Below are positions 1-11,000 of a stretch of 64,000 nucleotides of DNA, in pieces (positions within the stretch are counted from its first letter, which is position 1; each line of letters opens with the position of its first letter). Made by a program: the position numbers and the translations under genes. Origin of the DNA: Hemibagrus wyckioides (taxonomy: Eukaryota > Chordata > Actinopteri > Siluriformes > Bagridae). The DNA lies in the NCBI RefSeq assembly GCF_019097595.1, contig NC_080715.1, positions 11,799,573-11,863,572 of the forward strand. Reading direction: 5' to 3'. A model generated the notes under the pieces. The model did no database searches. It worked only from the letters and a program-made list of their open reading frames with translations, and was not told where the DNA came from.

Positions 1-574
1 CAGAAACATTACAGTAATTCAGAAACATGACAGCTTATTCAGAAATAGAACAGGAAATCAGTACGGCAAAGTTCAGAAACACAAGAGCAAAAAATAAAAT
101 TACAAAAGCAAATTTGAAAACTCATCAAAATGAACTCAAAACCAATAGGGAACAAAAAGAATTGTGCAAAATTCCCACCTATTAGCTTCTGAGGCTAGCA
201 AAAACAACTTAAATTAAAGTTACTTCTTTTATTATAGTGAGGAGTCATTTTTCCTTCATATTTTATAGAATTGCTCTTTCAGGTAGGTTTTACACATTTA
301 CATACTCATACTACTCACATACCTATATCTGTGTGCATGAAAATTTGTGTTAGTTTCCGGATCTATTTTCTAAATTCAGTTCACCTTCAGTTAAACACCC
401 TCTTTACCAGTCTTAGGTCCATGACACTAATTAGAAAGTGTCTTAGGGTATCTAACTAGGAGTATTTGAAGCTATTTAGTTATTTGAATATGCCTATGTT
501 TGTTTTAAGAAAAAAAAAAAGAAACGCTGCACCAAATCCAAGAGGTAAAAGATGCTTATAACATACTAATTTAG
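1..574. other. AT-rich intergenic sequence, nothing recognised
   Basis: No coding exon, repeat with recognisable ends or RNA gene was seen. There is a short A-run near 510-522. The open frame at 271-459 has no family resemblance and is treated as chance. Confidence 0.5.
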
Positions 575-761
575 AGATGGTGGTAGCTCAGTGTCACACT
601 GGTTGGAAGGTTGTGAGTTTAAATCCCAGCTATGCCAAGCTGAAACTGCTGGGCCCTTGAGTAAGGCCCTTAAGCAAGGCCCTTAACCCTCAAGTTAATA
701 TAAATGAGATAAATATAAGTTGCACTGGATAATGGCATGTGCCAAATATTATAAATGTAAC
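575..761 (+). mobile_element. tRNA-derived SINE with L2-type 3' tail
   Basis: The head reads like a tRNA gene: 'ggtggtagctcag' is A-box-like, and the B-box-like 'ggttgtgagtttaaatccc' lies near 610-628. The typical fish SINE body 'gggcccttgagtaaggccctt' follows. The 3' end (about 718-760) matches the tail of L2-type LINE fragments elsewhere in the window ('actggataa...gccaaat...ataaatgtaa'). The copy is diverged and contains a duplicated 'aggcccttaa' segment. It is a retrotransposed relic, not a working tRNA gene. Confidence 0.8.
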
Positions 762-827
762 TTTAAAAAATCTCACTTTTTTGCTGAATGAATAAACAAT
801 GATGTGCCACTAGAATTTATGCACTAC

Positions 828-903
<76 letters not shown>

Positions 904-1135
904 TGATACTTTATTCATCCCAATGGGAAGTTTACAACTTCCAGCAGTATCCACAAACATAGGTAATAAGGTAATAAATAAAAAATAAAATAACAAGTAT
1001 AACAAAAAATACTAAATAGTAGACATTTTAAGGTACAAGAGATAATAAGGTAATGTGCAAAAATCCAGGAATGTGCAAAAAATGCGAGTCCTATGCAAAT
1101 CTGGGTGTATTGAAGAGTCCTGTGCAGGTCTCATG
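828..1135 (-). mobile_element. 3' end of a Rex1/Babar-like LINE with (GATA)n tail
   Basis: Positions 828-903 are a nearly pure GATA array. It joins 'tgatactttattcatccca', the reverse complement of the LINE 3' terminus 'AATAAAGTATC(TATC)n'. The same junction ends the longer LINE at 14059-15215. Sequence to about 1135 looks like a decayed LINE 3' UTR. The element is 5'-truncated, as is usual for target-primed retrotransposition. The 62-residue frame of repeated I-Y-L-S across it is only the translation of the microsatellite. Confidence 0.7.
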
Positions 1136-1532
1136 TGATGTAGCAGCACCCGCTTCAAGGTCTTTATTGTGTGAGATTAGTTTTCCATGTAAGTCTATTT
1201 TTTCAGACTTCTGACTTTATGCCACTCAAACCAATGCAAACCTAAGATCAAAACAGTTTTCTATGGCAAGAGTAATTACATTTGCCCTGCCCATCTTATA
1301 CAGGCCTGTCGCCAGGTGACAACAATTATTGTAACGTGTAATGAGGTAAACAAAACAACATAAACAGGCAGAACCTGTTGTAACATGATTGCCTCCTTAT
1401 TTTTCAGACATGACTGGACAAGGAGCAGGACAAGTCTGCCACATGAATCTGGTGGCCTGGTAAAAGTTTACAGCCCTCGGAGCAAGTTAGCTTACTCTGA
1501 AACTGGGGCACAAACCCCATAGGCTAGGGGTT
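1136..1532. other. Intergenic, nothing recognised
   Basis: AT-rich sequence with no coding or repeat signature that I can name. Confidence 0.4.
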
Positions 1533-1625
1533 AAATCAAGTCAAGTCAAGAAGCTTTTATTGTCATTTTATGCATATATAGCTGACACGGTACATAGCGA
1601 AATCGTGGGGATAGTAGCGAAGCTC
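1533..1625 (-). repeat. Interspersed retroelement tail ('tcaagtcaagaag' type), copy 1
   Basis: It begins 'tcaagtcaagtcaagaagc' and continues 'ttttattgtcattt', then 'catatatagctgac'. The same text recurs at 5755 in the same orientation. In reverse complement it gives an '...acaataaaa...cttgacttga' end, which resembles a polyadenylated retroelement 3' end. A copy in the opposite orientation lies near 35290-35312 inside lct intron 11. Confidence 0.6.
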
Positions 1626-2589
1626 ACGGATGTCGGTTGTTTAATTCCATTATTAGTTATGAAAGTCTTAAATAAAGCTTCCAGCATTCAACCTTTAATT
1701 AACCATGCTCAAAATAAACAGATCATTTGTTTCAGCAGACTGTGGTTAACGTGAACAAATTTAAAGTAAATGCTGAAAACAAAGGCAAAAACTGTTTTTC
1801 AACCAGATAATTAAACCAATGCATTTTAGGTATTAAACCAGCACTCATGTTTAACGTTAAGATTGTAGCCTAAGTTGCTCATAACTTAAAGGTGCATTTA
1901 AAGCAATGGGATTCCTTTTTTTGTTCCTTACTCTTCATATTGCTAGCCTTCTAACTTTACACCTTCTTTTAAATTCTAAATCTGTGATATTTACACCTAC
2001 AGAGATAGGTTGAGGTTGGCAAATTCCTTTTCTTCTGCCTGAAGGTCCAAATATCATTAGCTTCTGTGAACTGTGTCCATCTGCCGCTTTACAATGTGTT
2101 TGGGGGGCTTCCTTGAGAGCTGTTCCTATTTGAGACAATGAATTCAAAAGAAGGGAAGGACCTGTGAAGAATGCTGTAACCATTTCATAGGCAATGACCT
2201 TCATCTTCCAATGGTCAGACTCAGGCTACAAACAGACACCATGAAAAAAACATTCTGTCTGCATTGTGGGACTGGGCCTGCTGAAATGTATGCTTTGAGA
2301 TATATGCACGCTCAAATAGAAAGTCATGCTGCATTTTTCCCATGTGGTATTTGTTGTCCTTGTAAATATTCTCATGGCCTTCACATTAAACCTTAAAAAA
2401 CAGTTACAATACAATACATATGGATATATCCAGAAAGAAAAAAGAAATCTGGATATATATCCAGAAAGACAAAAGACATCCAGAAAGACATCCAAAAAAT
2501 CCACATGCTATATATATTCAAAAACATATACTCCCTTCATGTAGTTATCTAAATAGCCAAGTGCAATCATGTAGGAAAAACACAAGGCA
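1626..2589. other. Intergenic with a local imperfect repeat
   Basis: No gene seen. Between about 2419 and 2500 the motif 'ggatatat(at)ccagaaaga' and its shorter form 'catccagaaagaca' repeat four times, a small degenerate tandem array. Overlapping open frames on both strands here reflect this low-complexity stretch. Confidence 0.45.
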
Positions 2590-2645
2590 ATGTAAAAAGT
2601 CATGGAGATACAGGTCAAGGCCCTGAGTTAATGTTCACATCATAC
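2590..2645. repeat. Fragment of a fish DNA-transposon-type repeat
   Basis: The stretch 'gagatacaggtcaaggccc...gagttaatgttcacatca' matches, from memory, an internal segment of the common fish repeat whose other part is seen at 53190-53670. It is very short, so confidence is modest. Confidence 0.4.
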
Positions 2646-2839
2646 ACGTATATATGTATACACAGTGTGTGTGTGGGGGGGGTGTAGTGCAGATATAGAG
2701 AGAGCAATAGAGAACAACTTATAAACACTTGATTTTTCTGAAATTTTCATGTTTAACATTCAAAATTTGAAGGAACCACTGTAATACTACCATGTTTTAC
2801 AAACTAACCGTGGCCCTTCAACAAAAACCTTCATGTTGT

Positions 2840-3475
2840 ACAAAACACAGTGATCAAAATTAGAGAACAGTAACCTCTGTGGCACAAAAGAAGATTACAG
2901 CTAAAATATTTGAGAGTTACAGCTGGCAAAAATTTGTAGGATGTGTTAGAGGCCCCTGATTTGATAACTTCTGCAGTTGCAGGACATCACTAGTTTCTCA
3001 CTCTGCTTTGGTGTGATCTTGATCTACTCTTCTTCCAGTCTCTCTTAACGTTGTTGCCAAGGATTTTCCAGAGATTTTCAATCACGATTAGATCAGGACT
3101 CTGGGATGGCCATTTCATTATTTCCGTGTTCTTAGCTTCAATGAACTGCTTTACCTGTTTTGTAGCGTGACAGAGGGAGTCGTCTTCGAAAATTGCAGGC
3201 TGATTGGGTGATGCTTGCTAGGAAAGAAGTGTATGTTGCCAAAGGCGGTTTTGATAAACATTTGCATTCACCTTGCCATGTAGATGTGTAAGAACACATC
3301 CAGCTCTTGCTGTAGAAAACATCCCCCAAACCATGACACTTCCTCCATTACACTTCCTTTCACTGACTGTGTGACCAAACAGCTGCCAGTTCCCAAACAT
3401 GCACATAGATATGCAAATCACTGGCTAGGCCATAACCTTGAAAATAAGTCAAGATTTTGTAGAGGTATAAATTCA
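2840..3475 (-). mobile_element. Decayed Tc1-like transposon, minus strand
   Basis: On the minus strand the pieces 'GSVMVWGMFS', 'GKVNANVYQ', 'NGHPRVLI' and 'LKISGKSLATTLRETGRR' appear in the order expected for the C-terminal half of a Tc1 transposase, in shifting frames. The plus-strand left boundary 'cagtgatcaaaattagagaac' (about 2849) may be a terminal inverted repeat, but the matching right repeat was not found. The element is broken by frameshifts and stops and cannot encode a transposase. It sits about 200 bp upstream of the LU-domain gene. Confidence 0.75.
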
Positions 3476-3668
3476 GGTACATTGGGTTAAGTAAAGTAGG
3501 AACAGCCAATAGGTGAGTCAAAACACATGGGACATCTGTTAGCATTTTCGTTAATGTTGAAACAACTCTCAAATAATGATGCACTGTTGATTAAGTACAA
3601 CTATTTATATTACCACTTGAAATTTGAAAAAAGCTTTGAACATTTTTCGTATTATTTCTTTAGATACA

Positions 3669-4197
3669 ATGAAAATGAAGGTGCTTTTCGTTTGTCTGGT
3701 TGCTTTACTGTTCATCAATTACAGTAGGTGATTTTTCTAATTAGATACTTTTGTATGATTAAGGGCTAAAACGCAGAAATCCTCCAGCTGCTCTTGTATT
3801 CGTTTTGTTTTAGGTGAGGCTTTGTGGTGTTATGCATGTGTTGGAAAAGGTTGTTCACCCAGACGAGAGGAATGTGGCTCTCTTTTGCAAAATCCCGTCT
3901 GTGCCATCGTAGATGCCCGTAAGAAATATTTGAAAATATATCTATCACTATAAAATGTTACCTACCTATGATATGAAACTATACATGTTTCATGATAAGA
4001 CACTGAGTCTGTCCTGGGATGCCACTATGCTAATCTGTATTTCTGTACTAGGCTAATTCGTTGTGGGAATAACATTTTTATGTCTCCCAACAGCCCACAT
4101 TTATATGAAAGGATGCATGAGTGAGTACATCTGTAGGGGGCAACAGCAGGCTCCTGGTACCACCGCTGTCTGCTGCAGTACCAGCTACTGTAACTAA
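3669..4197 (+). CDS. Small secreted LU-domain (Ly6/uPAR, three-finger) protein, 3 exons
   Basis: Exons 3669-3723, 3814-3918 and 4094-4197 join in frame (GT-AG introns, both phase 1) to 87 codons plus TAA. Residues 1-18 (MKMKVLFVCLVALLFINY) form a signal peptide. The mature part starts near 'SEALWCYAC' and holds ten cysteines. It ends in the family hallmark 'VCCSTSYCN' immediately before the stop. Signal exon, N-terminal half and C-terminal half on three exons is the usual layout of Ly6/SLURP genes. No hydrophobic GPI-anchor signal follows the final Asn, so a soluble secreted product is inferred. LU proteins act as receptor modulators, ligand binders or gamete factors; which applies here cannot be read from sequence. 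An AATAAA lies 128 bp downstream. The exact ortholog is not identified. The three-finger fold is shared with snake toxins, but nothing here indicates a toxin. Confidence 0.82.
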
Positions 4198-4324
4198 TAA
4201 GGAGGACATCAGCCATGGAGTTGTCTCTTTCTGACCCTCACTAGCCAAGGATATAAATTAAAGTAATTATTTATATTTCAGGCATGTGATGTTTTAATTT
4301 GAGAATGGGGGATAATACCAATTA

Positions 4325-4330
4325 AATAAA
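4325..4330 (+). terminator. Polyadenylation signal of the LU-domain gene
   Basis: AATAAA, 128 bp after the TAA stop. A second 'aataaa' occurs near 4376. Either could define the 3' end. Confidence 0.5.
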
Positions 4331-5057
4331 AGAATTAACTGCAACCTTCATAATATCCCGTTTTTCTTTTTTCTGGAATAAAAGAATTGAATAAGACATA
4401 TCTATCTTAAGATGTTTTTATGCTATTTATGTTGGTGCGCAGTGGTGATTATGATCATCATGGTATACCGTTTCTTTGAAAAAAGAAATAATGGCAGATT
4501 AAAGGTAAAGGTTAATTTAAAAATCTATATAAATAAAATCTGTCTTGTTAATGAGACAATTTTTACTTAGACCTACAAAAAATCAGCAGAAACCAGGTCC
4601 AATAATGTCCAGTAAGGGATGTGGGCAGATTGTGATTATATGTGATCTTAAAATCCACTCCACTGATTTTTTAAGACTGACACACAAATCAACATTTTTT
4701 GAGCCTGAAATTGACATAAAATGATTGTTTCTTTGTGCTCAGGCAGTACACTAAGGCATGCTTGCTTCTCCTGGCAGTGACTCTTGGTTATATTGGTGTT
4801 GTGTAATATAGAGTGACTGAACAAATGAACACAATTCCACAGACAGAGCCAGAAATCTGGGAATAGTAAAGTGTGATGGCTATACTAGCTTGTTTAGAGG
4901 ACTTCATCAGTGGGAGGATTACACACCAAATTTCTTTTTTTTTTTTTTGCTCCAGTGTTTTTGGATTTGTATTTTTGTCTAGTCTGCTATTGGTTTTGCA
5001 TGTTTTTCACTGCATAAGGATAACTAGGGGTGTTCATCGTACCTTTTTTATCATTAA
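4331..5057. other. Intergenic, no firm gene
   Basis: Contains a 31-codon ATG frame (4412-4504) ending at a good splice donor, reported as a finding. There is a T-run at 4935-4948 and otherwise no recognisable feature. Confidence 0.4.
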
Positions 5058-5215
5058 AATGGTCGCTTAGTGGTTAAGGTGTTGGACTAATGATCAGAAG
5101 GTTGTGAGTTTGAATCCCAGGTCCTGAAAGCTGCCACTGCTGGGCCCTTGAGCAAAGCCCTTAAACCTCAATTGTATAAAATGTAAGTGTGGCAAATGCC
5201 AGACATATAAATTAA
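5058..5215 (+). mobile_element. tRNA-derived SINE
   Basis: The tRNA-like head 'ggtcgcttagtggttaagg' and B-box 'ggttgtgagtttgaatccc' are followed by 'ctgccactgctgggccc' and 'ttgagcaaagccctta'. The tail 'gtggcaaatgccagacat' is related to the L2-type tail. It is the same family as 575-761 and better preserved in the head. Confidence 0.85.
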
Positions 5216-5751
5216 GATTAATATGAAATTCTCCTGAAATAATTAAGTGTGGATCAGGTGTAAACCTAAACCTTCTGGATTAGTAAGTGTTGTGAATAAA
5301 GGGATGTTACTTCACTGTATGTAATACAGAAAGTGTCACATAAGTGTCCCTGACATTGTGTATTCTGTTACTGATGGTTTCTAATCCTTTGGGAGGTCTA
5401 AGGCACATCCTAGTTCCCAAAAGATATTGTGACAATGGGTCATTTTTTTTATCAATGAAAACTTCATTTAATCAATGAAAAATATTAGTAATAGAATATG
5501 AGAATATAGAGTATGATACCATGCAAACATACATATCTGTATTGTTTAGCTTGTTTCACAGCTCAGCTGCACAACACAATGGTTTAGCACTCCAGGCTGG
5601 AGGGAATTATCTGTCTGTGTCAATATGTTTACCCAGAAATGTGTCAATATTTACTACAAAATTGCATTCTAATTATACGTAAATAGAAGTTTGACAGGTC
5701 ATACCACTGTGACCTATGAGAAGTCAGTATCTAACATAAGTAGTGTTCAAC

Positions 5752-6130
5752 ATTGTCAAGTCAAGTTAAGAAGTTTTTATTGTCATTTCAACCATATATA
5801 GCTGACTCAGTACACAGTGAAATAAAATAACCTTTCTCCAGGACCCTGGTGCTATATAAAACAACACAGTGCTACACAACGACACAGAGCTAGTGACTAA
5901 AAGTAAGTTGTCCTAGTCACATAAAGTGCATCATGTGCAACCTTTCGCAAACAGCGCAAGACAAAAAGGCAGTGCAAACAGACAATACAAAATAAAACAG
6001 TACAGGATAGATACACAAAATAGCGCAGACCAGTGTACATTCTTTAATATTATGTTATACGGTGCAATGTGCAAAAATAGGAGAACTGTAAACAAAGGGT
6101 GTTCTTCTAAACATATGCACTTCTGTATAT
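5752..6130 (-). repeat. Interspersed retroelement tail, copy 2, longer
   Basis: Starts 'gtcaagtcaagttaagaag' and shares 'ttttattgtcattt' and 'catatatagctgac' with 1533-1625. It continues through 'ggaccctggtgctat' and 'gcagtgcaaacagacaat'. The orientation, with the A-rich end of the element to the left, indicates insertion on the minus strand. No coding capacity is visible. Confidence 0.6.
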
Positions 6131-6576
6131 AGCTATATTTATATCTATACATAACTGTATCTACATTTTGAGCTGATGTCTCCAGTTTCACAGTGGCATA
6201 TTTTTCCTTCTGTCACTTATCTGTTAAATCACAAACTCTCGCTGCTAGGTTGGTCATTTTGGATTTGTGTAGAAGGAAGTGCAACAGCACCCACAGTGGT
6301 TGTAAGAAAAATACATATAACAATATGTATGGCTCTACCCCTGGATGGAGTTTCGTCGCTTGGTGGTGCTCACTGATGCTGTGGATGGACAGCCTGTGAC
6401 CAGGAGACAGCCGTGGACAGAGCCACTTGGGGACTTTCACACCGTCACAGATCTGCCGTTACATCTGTCAGCTTGCAGCAGCAAGGAATTAGTGTCTATA
6501 ATGAACTCAGAAACTACACTGACCTTATAGTTCCCTTGGTTGCTGTTGTAGAAAGGACATTATTTAGTTACATTTA

Positions 6577-7824
6577 CACTATATTGCCAAAAGTATTCGC
6601 TCACCCATCCAAATAATCAGAATCAGGTGTTCCAATCACTTCCATGGCCACAGGTGTATAAAATCAAGCACCTAGGCATGCAGACTGTTTTTACAAACAT
6701 TTGTGAAAGAATGGGTCGCTCTCAGGAGCTCAGTGAATTCCAGCGTGGAACTGTGATAGGATGCCACCTGTGCAACAAATCCAGTCGTGAAATTTCCTCG
6801 CTCCTAAATATTCCACAGTCAACTGTCAGCTGTATTATAAGAACGTGGAAGTGTTTGGGAACAACAGCAACTCAGCCACGAAGTGGTAGGCCACGTAAAC
6901 TGACGAAGCAGGGTCAGCGGATGCTGAGGCGCATAGTGCGAAGAGGTCGCCTACTTTCTGCAGAGTCAATCGCTACAGACCTCCAAACTTCATGTGGCCT
7001 TCAGATTAGCTCAAGAACAGTGCGCAGAGAGCTTCATGGAATGGGTTTCCATGGCCGAGCAGCTGCATCCAAGCCATACGTCACCAAGTGCAATGCAAAG
7101 CGTCGGATGCAGTGGTGTAAAGCACGCCGCCACTGGACTCTAGAGCAGTGGAGACGCATTCTCTGGAGTGACGAATTGCGCTTCTCCATCTGGCAATCTG
7201 ATGGACGAGTCTGGGTTTGGCGGTTGCCAGGAGAACGGTACTTGTCTGACTGCATTGTGCCAAGTGTAAAGTTTGGTGGAGGGGGGATTATGGTGTGGGG
7301 TTGTTTTTCAGGAGCTGGGCTTGGCCCCTTAGTTCCAGTGAAAGGAACTCTGAATGCTTCAGCATACCAAGACATTTTGGACAATTCCATGCTCCCAACT
7401 TTGTGGGAAGAGTTTGGAGCTGGCCCCTTCCTCTTCCAACATGACTGTGTACCAGTGCACAAAGCAAGGTCCATAAAGACATGGATGACAGAGTCTGGTG
7501 TGGATGAACTTGACTGGCCTGCACAGAGTCCTGACCTCAACCCGATAGAACACCTTTGGGATGAATTAGAGCGGAGACTGAGAGCCAGGCCTTCTCGTCC
7601 AACATCAGTGTGTGACCTCACAAATGCTCTTCTGGAAGAATGGTCAAAAATTCCCATAAACACACTCCTAAACCTTGTGGACAGCCTTCCCAGAAGAGTT
7701 GAAGCTGTTATAGCTGCAAAGGGTGGACCGACGTCATATTGAACCCTATGGATTAGGAATGGGATGTCACTTAAGTTCATATGCGAGTCAAGGTAGGTGA
7801 GCGAATACTTTTGGCAATATAGTG
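6577..7824 (+). mobile_element. Complete Tc1-like transposon, copy A
   Basis: Terminal inverted repeats of 29 bp, starting CACTATATTGCCAAAAGT, are identical at both ends. They are flanked by the TA target duplication (6575-6576 and 7825-7826). Length is 1248 bp, the same as copy B at 58519-59766. One intact transposase frame fills the middle. Intact ends plus an open frame make this a candidate autonomous copy. Confidence 0.95.
6711..7742 (+). CDS. Tc1-family DD34E transposase (copy A)
   Basis: The product of 343 residues catalyses cut-and-paste transposition at TA sites in the nucleus. The N-terminus (about residues 1-115) holds the paired-type double helix-turn-helix that binds the terminal repeats. 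A GRPR AT-hook-like motif lies at 59-62 (SGRPRKLT) between the two halves. The catalytic triad is D154 (in LWSDEL), D245 (in FQHDC) and E280 (in [13 protein letters not shown]), with 34 residues between D245 and E280. The glycine-rich box is near 189-192. The frame is open upstream to 6627, but that start is GTG; ATG 6711 gives the usual family length, and ATG 6678 is an alternative adding 11 residues. No frameshift or stop is seen. Whether it is active is not known. Confidence 0.93.
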   Translation: MGRSQELSEFQRGTVIGCHLCNKSSREISSLLNIPQSTVSCIIRTWKCLGTTATQPRSGRPRKLTKQGQRMLRRIVRRGRLLSAESIATDLQTSCGLQISSRTVRRELHGMGFHGRAAASKPYVTKCNAKRRMQWCKARRHWTLEQWRRILWSDELRFSIWQSDGRVWVWRLPGERYLSDCIVPSVKFGGGGIMVWGCFSGAGLGPLVPVKGTLNASAYQDILDNSMLPTLWEEFGAGPFLFQHDCVPVHKARSIKTWMTESGVDELDWPAQSPDLNPIEHLWDELERRLRARPSRPTSVCDLTNALLEEWSKIPINTLLNLVDSLPRRVEAVIAAKGGPTSY

Positions 7825-8085
7825 TACATTATTTACCGTTCAGTGTCACCCAAATGAGGATGGGTTCCCTTCTGAGCCGGGTTCCTCTCAAGGTTTCTTC
7901 CTCATATCATCACAGGGAGTTTTTACTTGGCACAGTCACTGCAGGCTTGCTCATTAGGGATACAGTAAATTTAATTTCAACTTTATAATTTTTTTTCCTT
8001 CCCTGTTTCTATACTTCTGTAAAGCTGCTTTGAGACAATGTCCATTGTTAAAAGAGCTATATAAAATACATTGAAAATTGAATAT

Positions 8086-11000
8086 TTAATTTAAGTCATT
8101 TCAATATTAAACTGTGTAAAATCACATAGATTTGCTCTCCATTTGCACTGATACTTTTTATTGCATTTCGCTGACTCATCCACAATCAGCAGTGATACAG
8201 AAGACTCACGTGAGTCCCTGTTAAAACAATATGAATGAGGTAGATTACCCATAGATGCCCTCTCTCAAAGCAACAAATATTTCGTCTAGTACACACAGGA
8301 AACATACTAAATTTATGGAGCTGCCTATCTCTTTTTACGTGTGTAATACTTTACGCACATTTGTTCTTATTATGCTAGTGAGACCTTATAATGTTAGAAC
8401 CCATTGCTCAACCCTAACAAATTTCTTTTTCAATCTTAGTGAAAGATATTTGATATTTGATGATATAACATCTAATATTATGACCAGCCATCACATGAAA
8501 GCATTTCTGCTTTGGACTCACAACATTATTAAACATTTCAGCAAGATATAAAGACATGCATATCTTCATTAAGACCTTTATGCAATGCTGTTATGCAAAC
8601 TTTTAGGCACTACCTTCAATGAATTGTAGGCAGGGATTGGAAAAAAAAAAAGGTGTGGTCAGAATGTGAAGCTGAATATAAGTATACAGTGAGCCTGTAT
8701 GACTGCATCTGACATTACTGCATCGGGTGTGACAATGTTCATAAATCATTTTAAGCTGCCGATGTTCTTTTTTGCAATTACACTATTCATTCTTTTCAGT
8801 CTTTTATTTTAGTAAGCAGTTTTTCCTGTTCAGTGGTACAATGGATCTGGAGCCTATCCAGGGTATGAGGCTATAATGCATGCTGTATAGGACCCATATC
8901 CATCGCAGGGCATCAGACACACTTACACATGCACATACATTGACACACTCATTCACACTTAGGGGAACTTTGGAATAGCCAGTCCACTAACTGACACAAG
9001 ATGGGATTAGTATGTAATTAGGCTCTAAGAATCACCAAATACCTCTTAGCATTTATTTTTTTTACAATGTAATCCTTCAGAGAAAAATTTAAGCATTCTG
9101 TAAATTCTGTAAAAATAAATAAATAAAAAAATCTACAAGCCTACAACCGGTAAGCATACAACCAGTAATTTAACCTGCTTAATATTCCTGGAAGAGCATA
9201 ATAGGTAGGTATAAGATTTAGCCTTCACTGGAACAGAATAATAAGGTAATTGTTTAGTAAGGGAAAAAAAGAAAAAGTGTGAAATGTGTGTGCATTGCAA
9301 ATCGAAATATGTTAATGCTAACATTAAGGCATGGGATTTAATGAAAGAATTCAAAGCCAGTAAAAAAAATAAAATACAAATGCACTCACCTCAGTGCACA
9401 GATAATACAAAAAGCAATCAGCACCATTAGAGAAGATATTTGAACTGATCAGAGATGGGGGAAAAAATGTTGTAATTGATTGTTTTAACATGAGCAGGAC
9501 TTTATAGCTTTAAGCAGGTCAAGAAGGTATCCAGTGCAGGACAATGAGCTCATTCTGCAGTTGTGGCTTTCGCATGGGGCCCTCTTGTGGTCCACAAACT
9601 GAAGGATATGACTGAGATAATTTGTTGGGTTGGGGGCTTCAGGAACAGCCCCCACATAGTTATGAGGTCAGTTTCCAAAATGCAAGAGAGCCTGGAAGCT
9701 CTGTGCTTGGATTATATTCTGCCTCACACATAGATCATGTTTTTCATGTTACTGCACTGCATTCTTAAATTGACCTCTACATCTATTAACATTTGAACAG
9801 CATATCTTTGTCTGATATTCTCACTACTGTTCAAGACTACTAACATCAAACCTTTTATATAAATCTATGCTAGCATAATTCTGCGTAGTATCTTGTTTAG
9901 TCCCAGTTTTATTTATATTAGCCTTATTCAAGCTTCCAACAGATCACTTTTGTGGCATGCAGGAAGTTGGCATGGATTTGCATTGTTTTGTTACAGTAAT
10001 ACAAAGGGAAAACCCCATAATACAGAACTAAGCATAAAATGATACTGCATGTATGTTGATCTTTTTTCCTTATGAATATTCAAGATTCAAATGTTTATTG
10101 TTATAAAACAAGCAGTTAAGCTGTACAGTGAAATTCTTATTCTTCATTCCTTCTGATAAACCATTACATAGAGTTGACAATTTCACTTTGGTAGTGATAT
10201 GTAGAGGTAGAGTGTGGTATACTGTATATAACAAGTATGAAATTAAATATGCTTCAGGAAATAAGGACTAATATGAGGTGAGAAGGCTGTAGGGCAATAG
10301 TAAGACATTTGCAGTAAACTTGCACAATGGAAGAGACATTGGTCAGATTGTAGAAGTATCACAGGATATAATGCAAATCAGAACATCTAATGCTGAGTTT
10401 GTGTCTTTTGTAAGTTATTAATGTGTATGAGTACTGCACATTTACTGTAAGGGCTACTATAAATATTAAATAACAGCATGCAAAGGCCCCAGTGGGCACC
10501 AAAGTATTTTCATAAATGCCACTTCTTTCTTCTGTGGTTTAGAAAGTAGTGCTTGGTTTATTGCCTTGTGTTAAAATTATCCTTCAGTGGCACAGCTCTG
10601 TGCTTTAATGTTGATTCATCAGTACATAAAAGACGTTTGCAGTTTTGTGGTACAAACTGCAAACTAGTGTCACTTTAATGACTTCCAAACACATTATCCC
10701 ACAGTAAGAGGCAGAGCTTTCGGTACCACTTTAATTGTGGCCACATGAAACCTGTGTATCATGTAAGGCCTAAAGAAATGTATCTTCCTAACAGCATGGG
10801 TTTTGATTTCCGGGAAGGAAATATAAGTAGAAATACTATTTTGTTTTAAAGGAAACATTCCTTAATAGAAATAAAAAAATAAAGTAAAATATATTATAGC
10901 CATAATATTCCCAAGACTTTATGCAATTTATTTTTGTTTTTCTCTCACCAGGTTATTTTGAATTATGATAATTGTGTATGTAAACTGCTGGATTCCTTAT

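Larger units (their letters stand above)
6330..8085 (+). repeat. Interspersed fish repeat split by a Tc1 insertion
   Basis: The left part (about 6330-6576) contains 'ggacagagccacttgggga' and 'tctataatgaactcagaaa'. The right part (7825-8085) contains 'atgaggatgggttccctt', 'ctcaaggtttcttcctcat' and the end 'gctgctttgagacaatgtc'. I recall these as two halves of one abundant fish repeat, normally contiguous. The reverse-complement end recurs at 39350-39590. The Tc1 element at 6577-7824 sits between the halves at a TA. Confidence 0.7.

Noticed and set aside
575..650. tRNA-like sequences with A- and B-box motifs
   Set aside because: They continue into shared SINE bodies and tails and lack a complete acceptor-stem pairing, so they are SINE heads rather than tRNA genes.
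817..1005. Minus-strand frame rich in repeated I-Y-L-S (also at 14013-14279 and 50156-50356)
   Set aside because: Direct translation of GATA microsatellites, not a protein gene.
7034..7780. 248-codon antisense frame across the Tc1 transposase (and its mirror at 58563-59309)
   Set aside because: It is the reverse strand of a conserved transposase gene and has no domain of its own. Its length follows from the codon usage of the sense frame.
8738..8815. Short ATG frame with a signal-peptide-like sequence near 8738
   Set aside because: It runs straight into a stop and no donor or further exon fits. Compared with the LU gene, there is no supporting structure.
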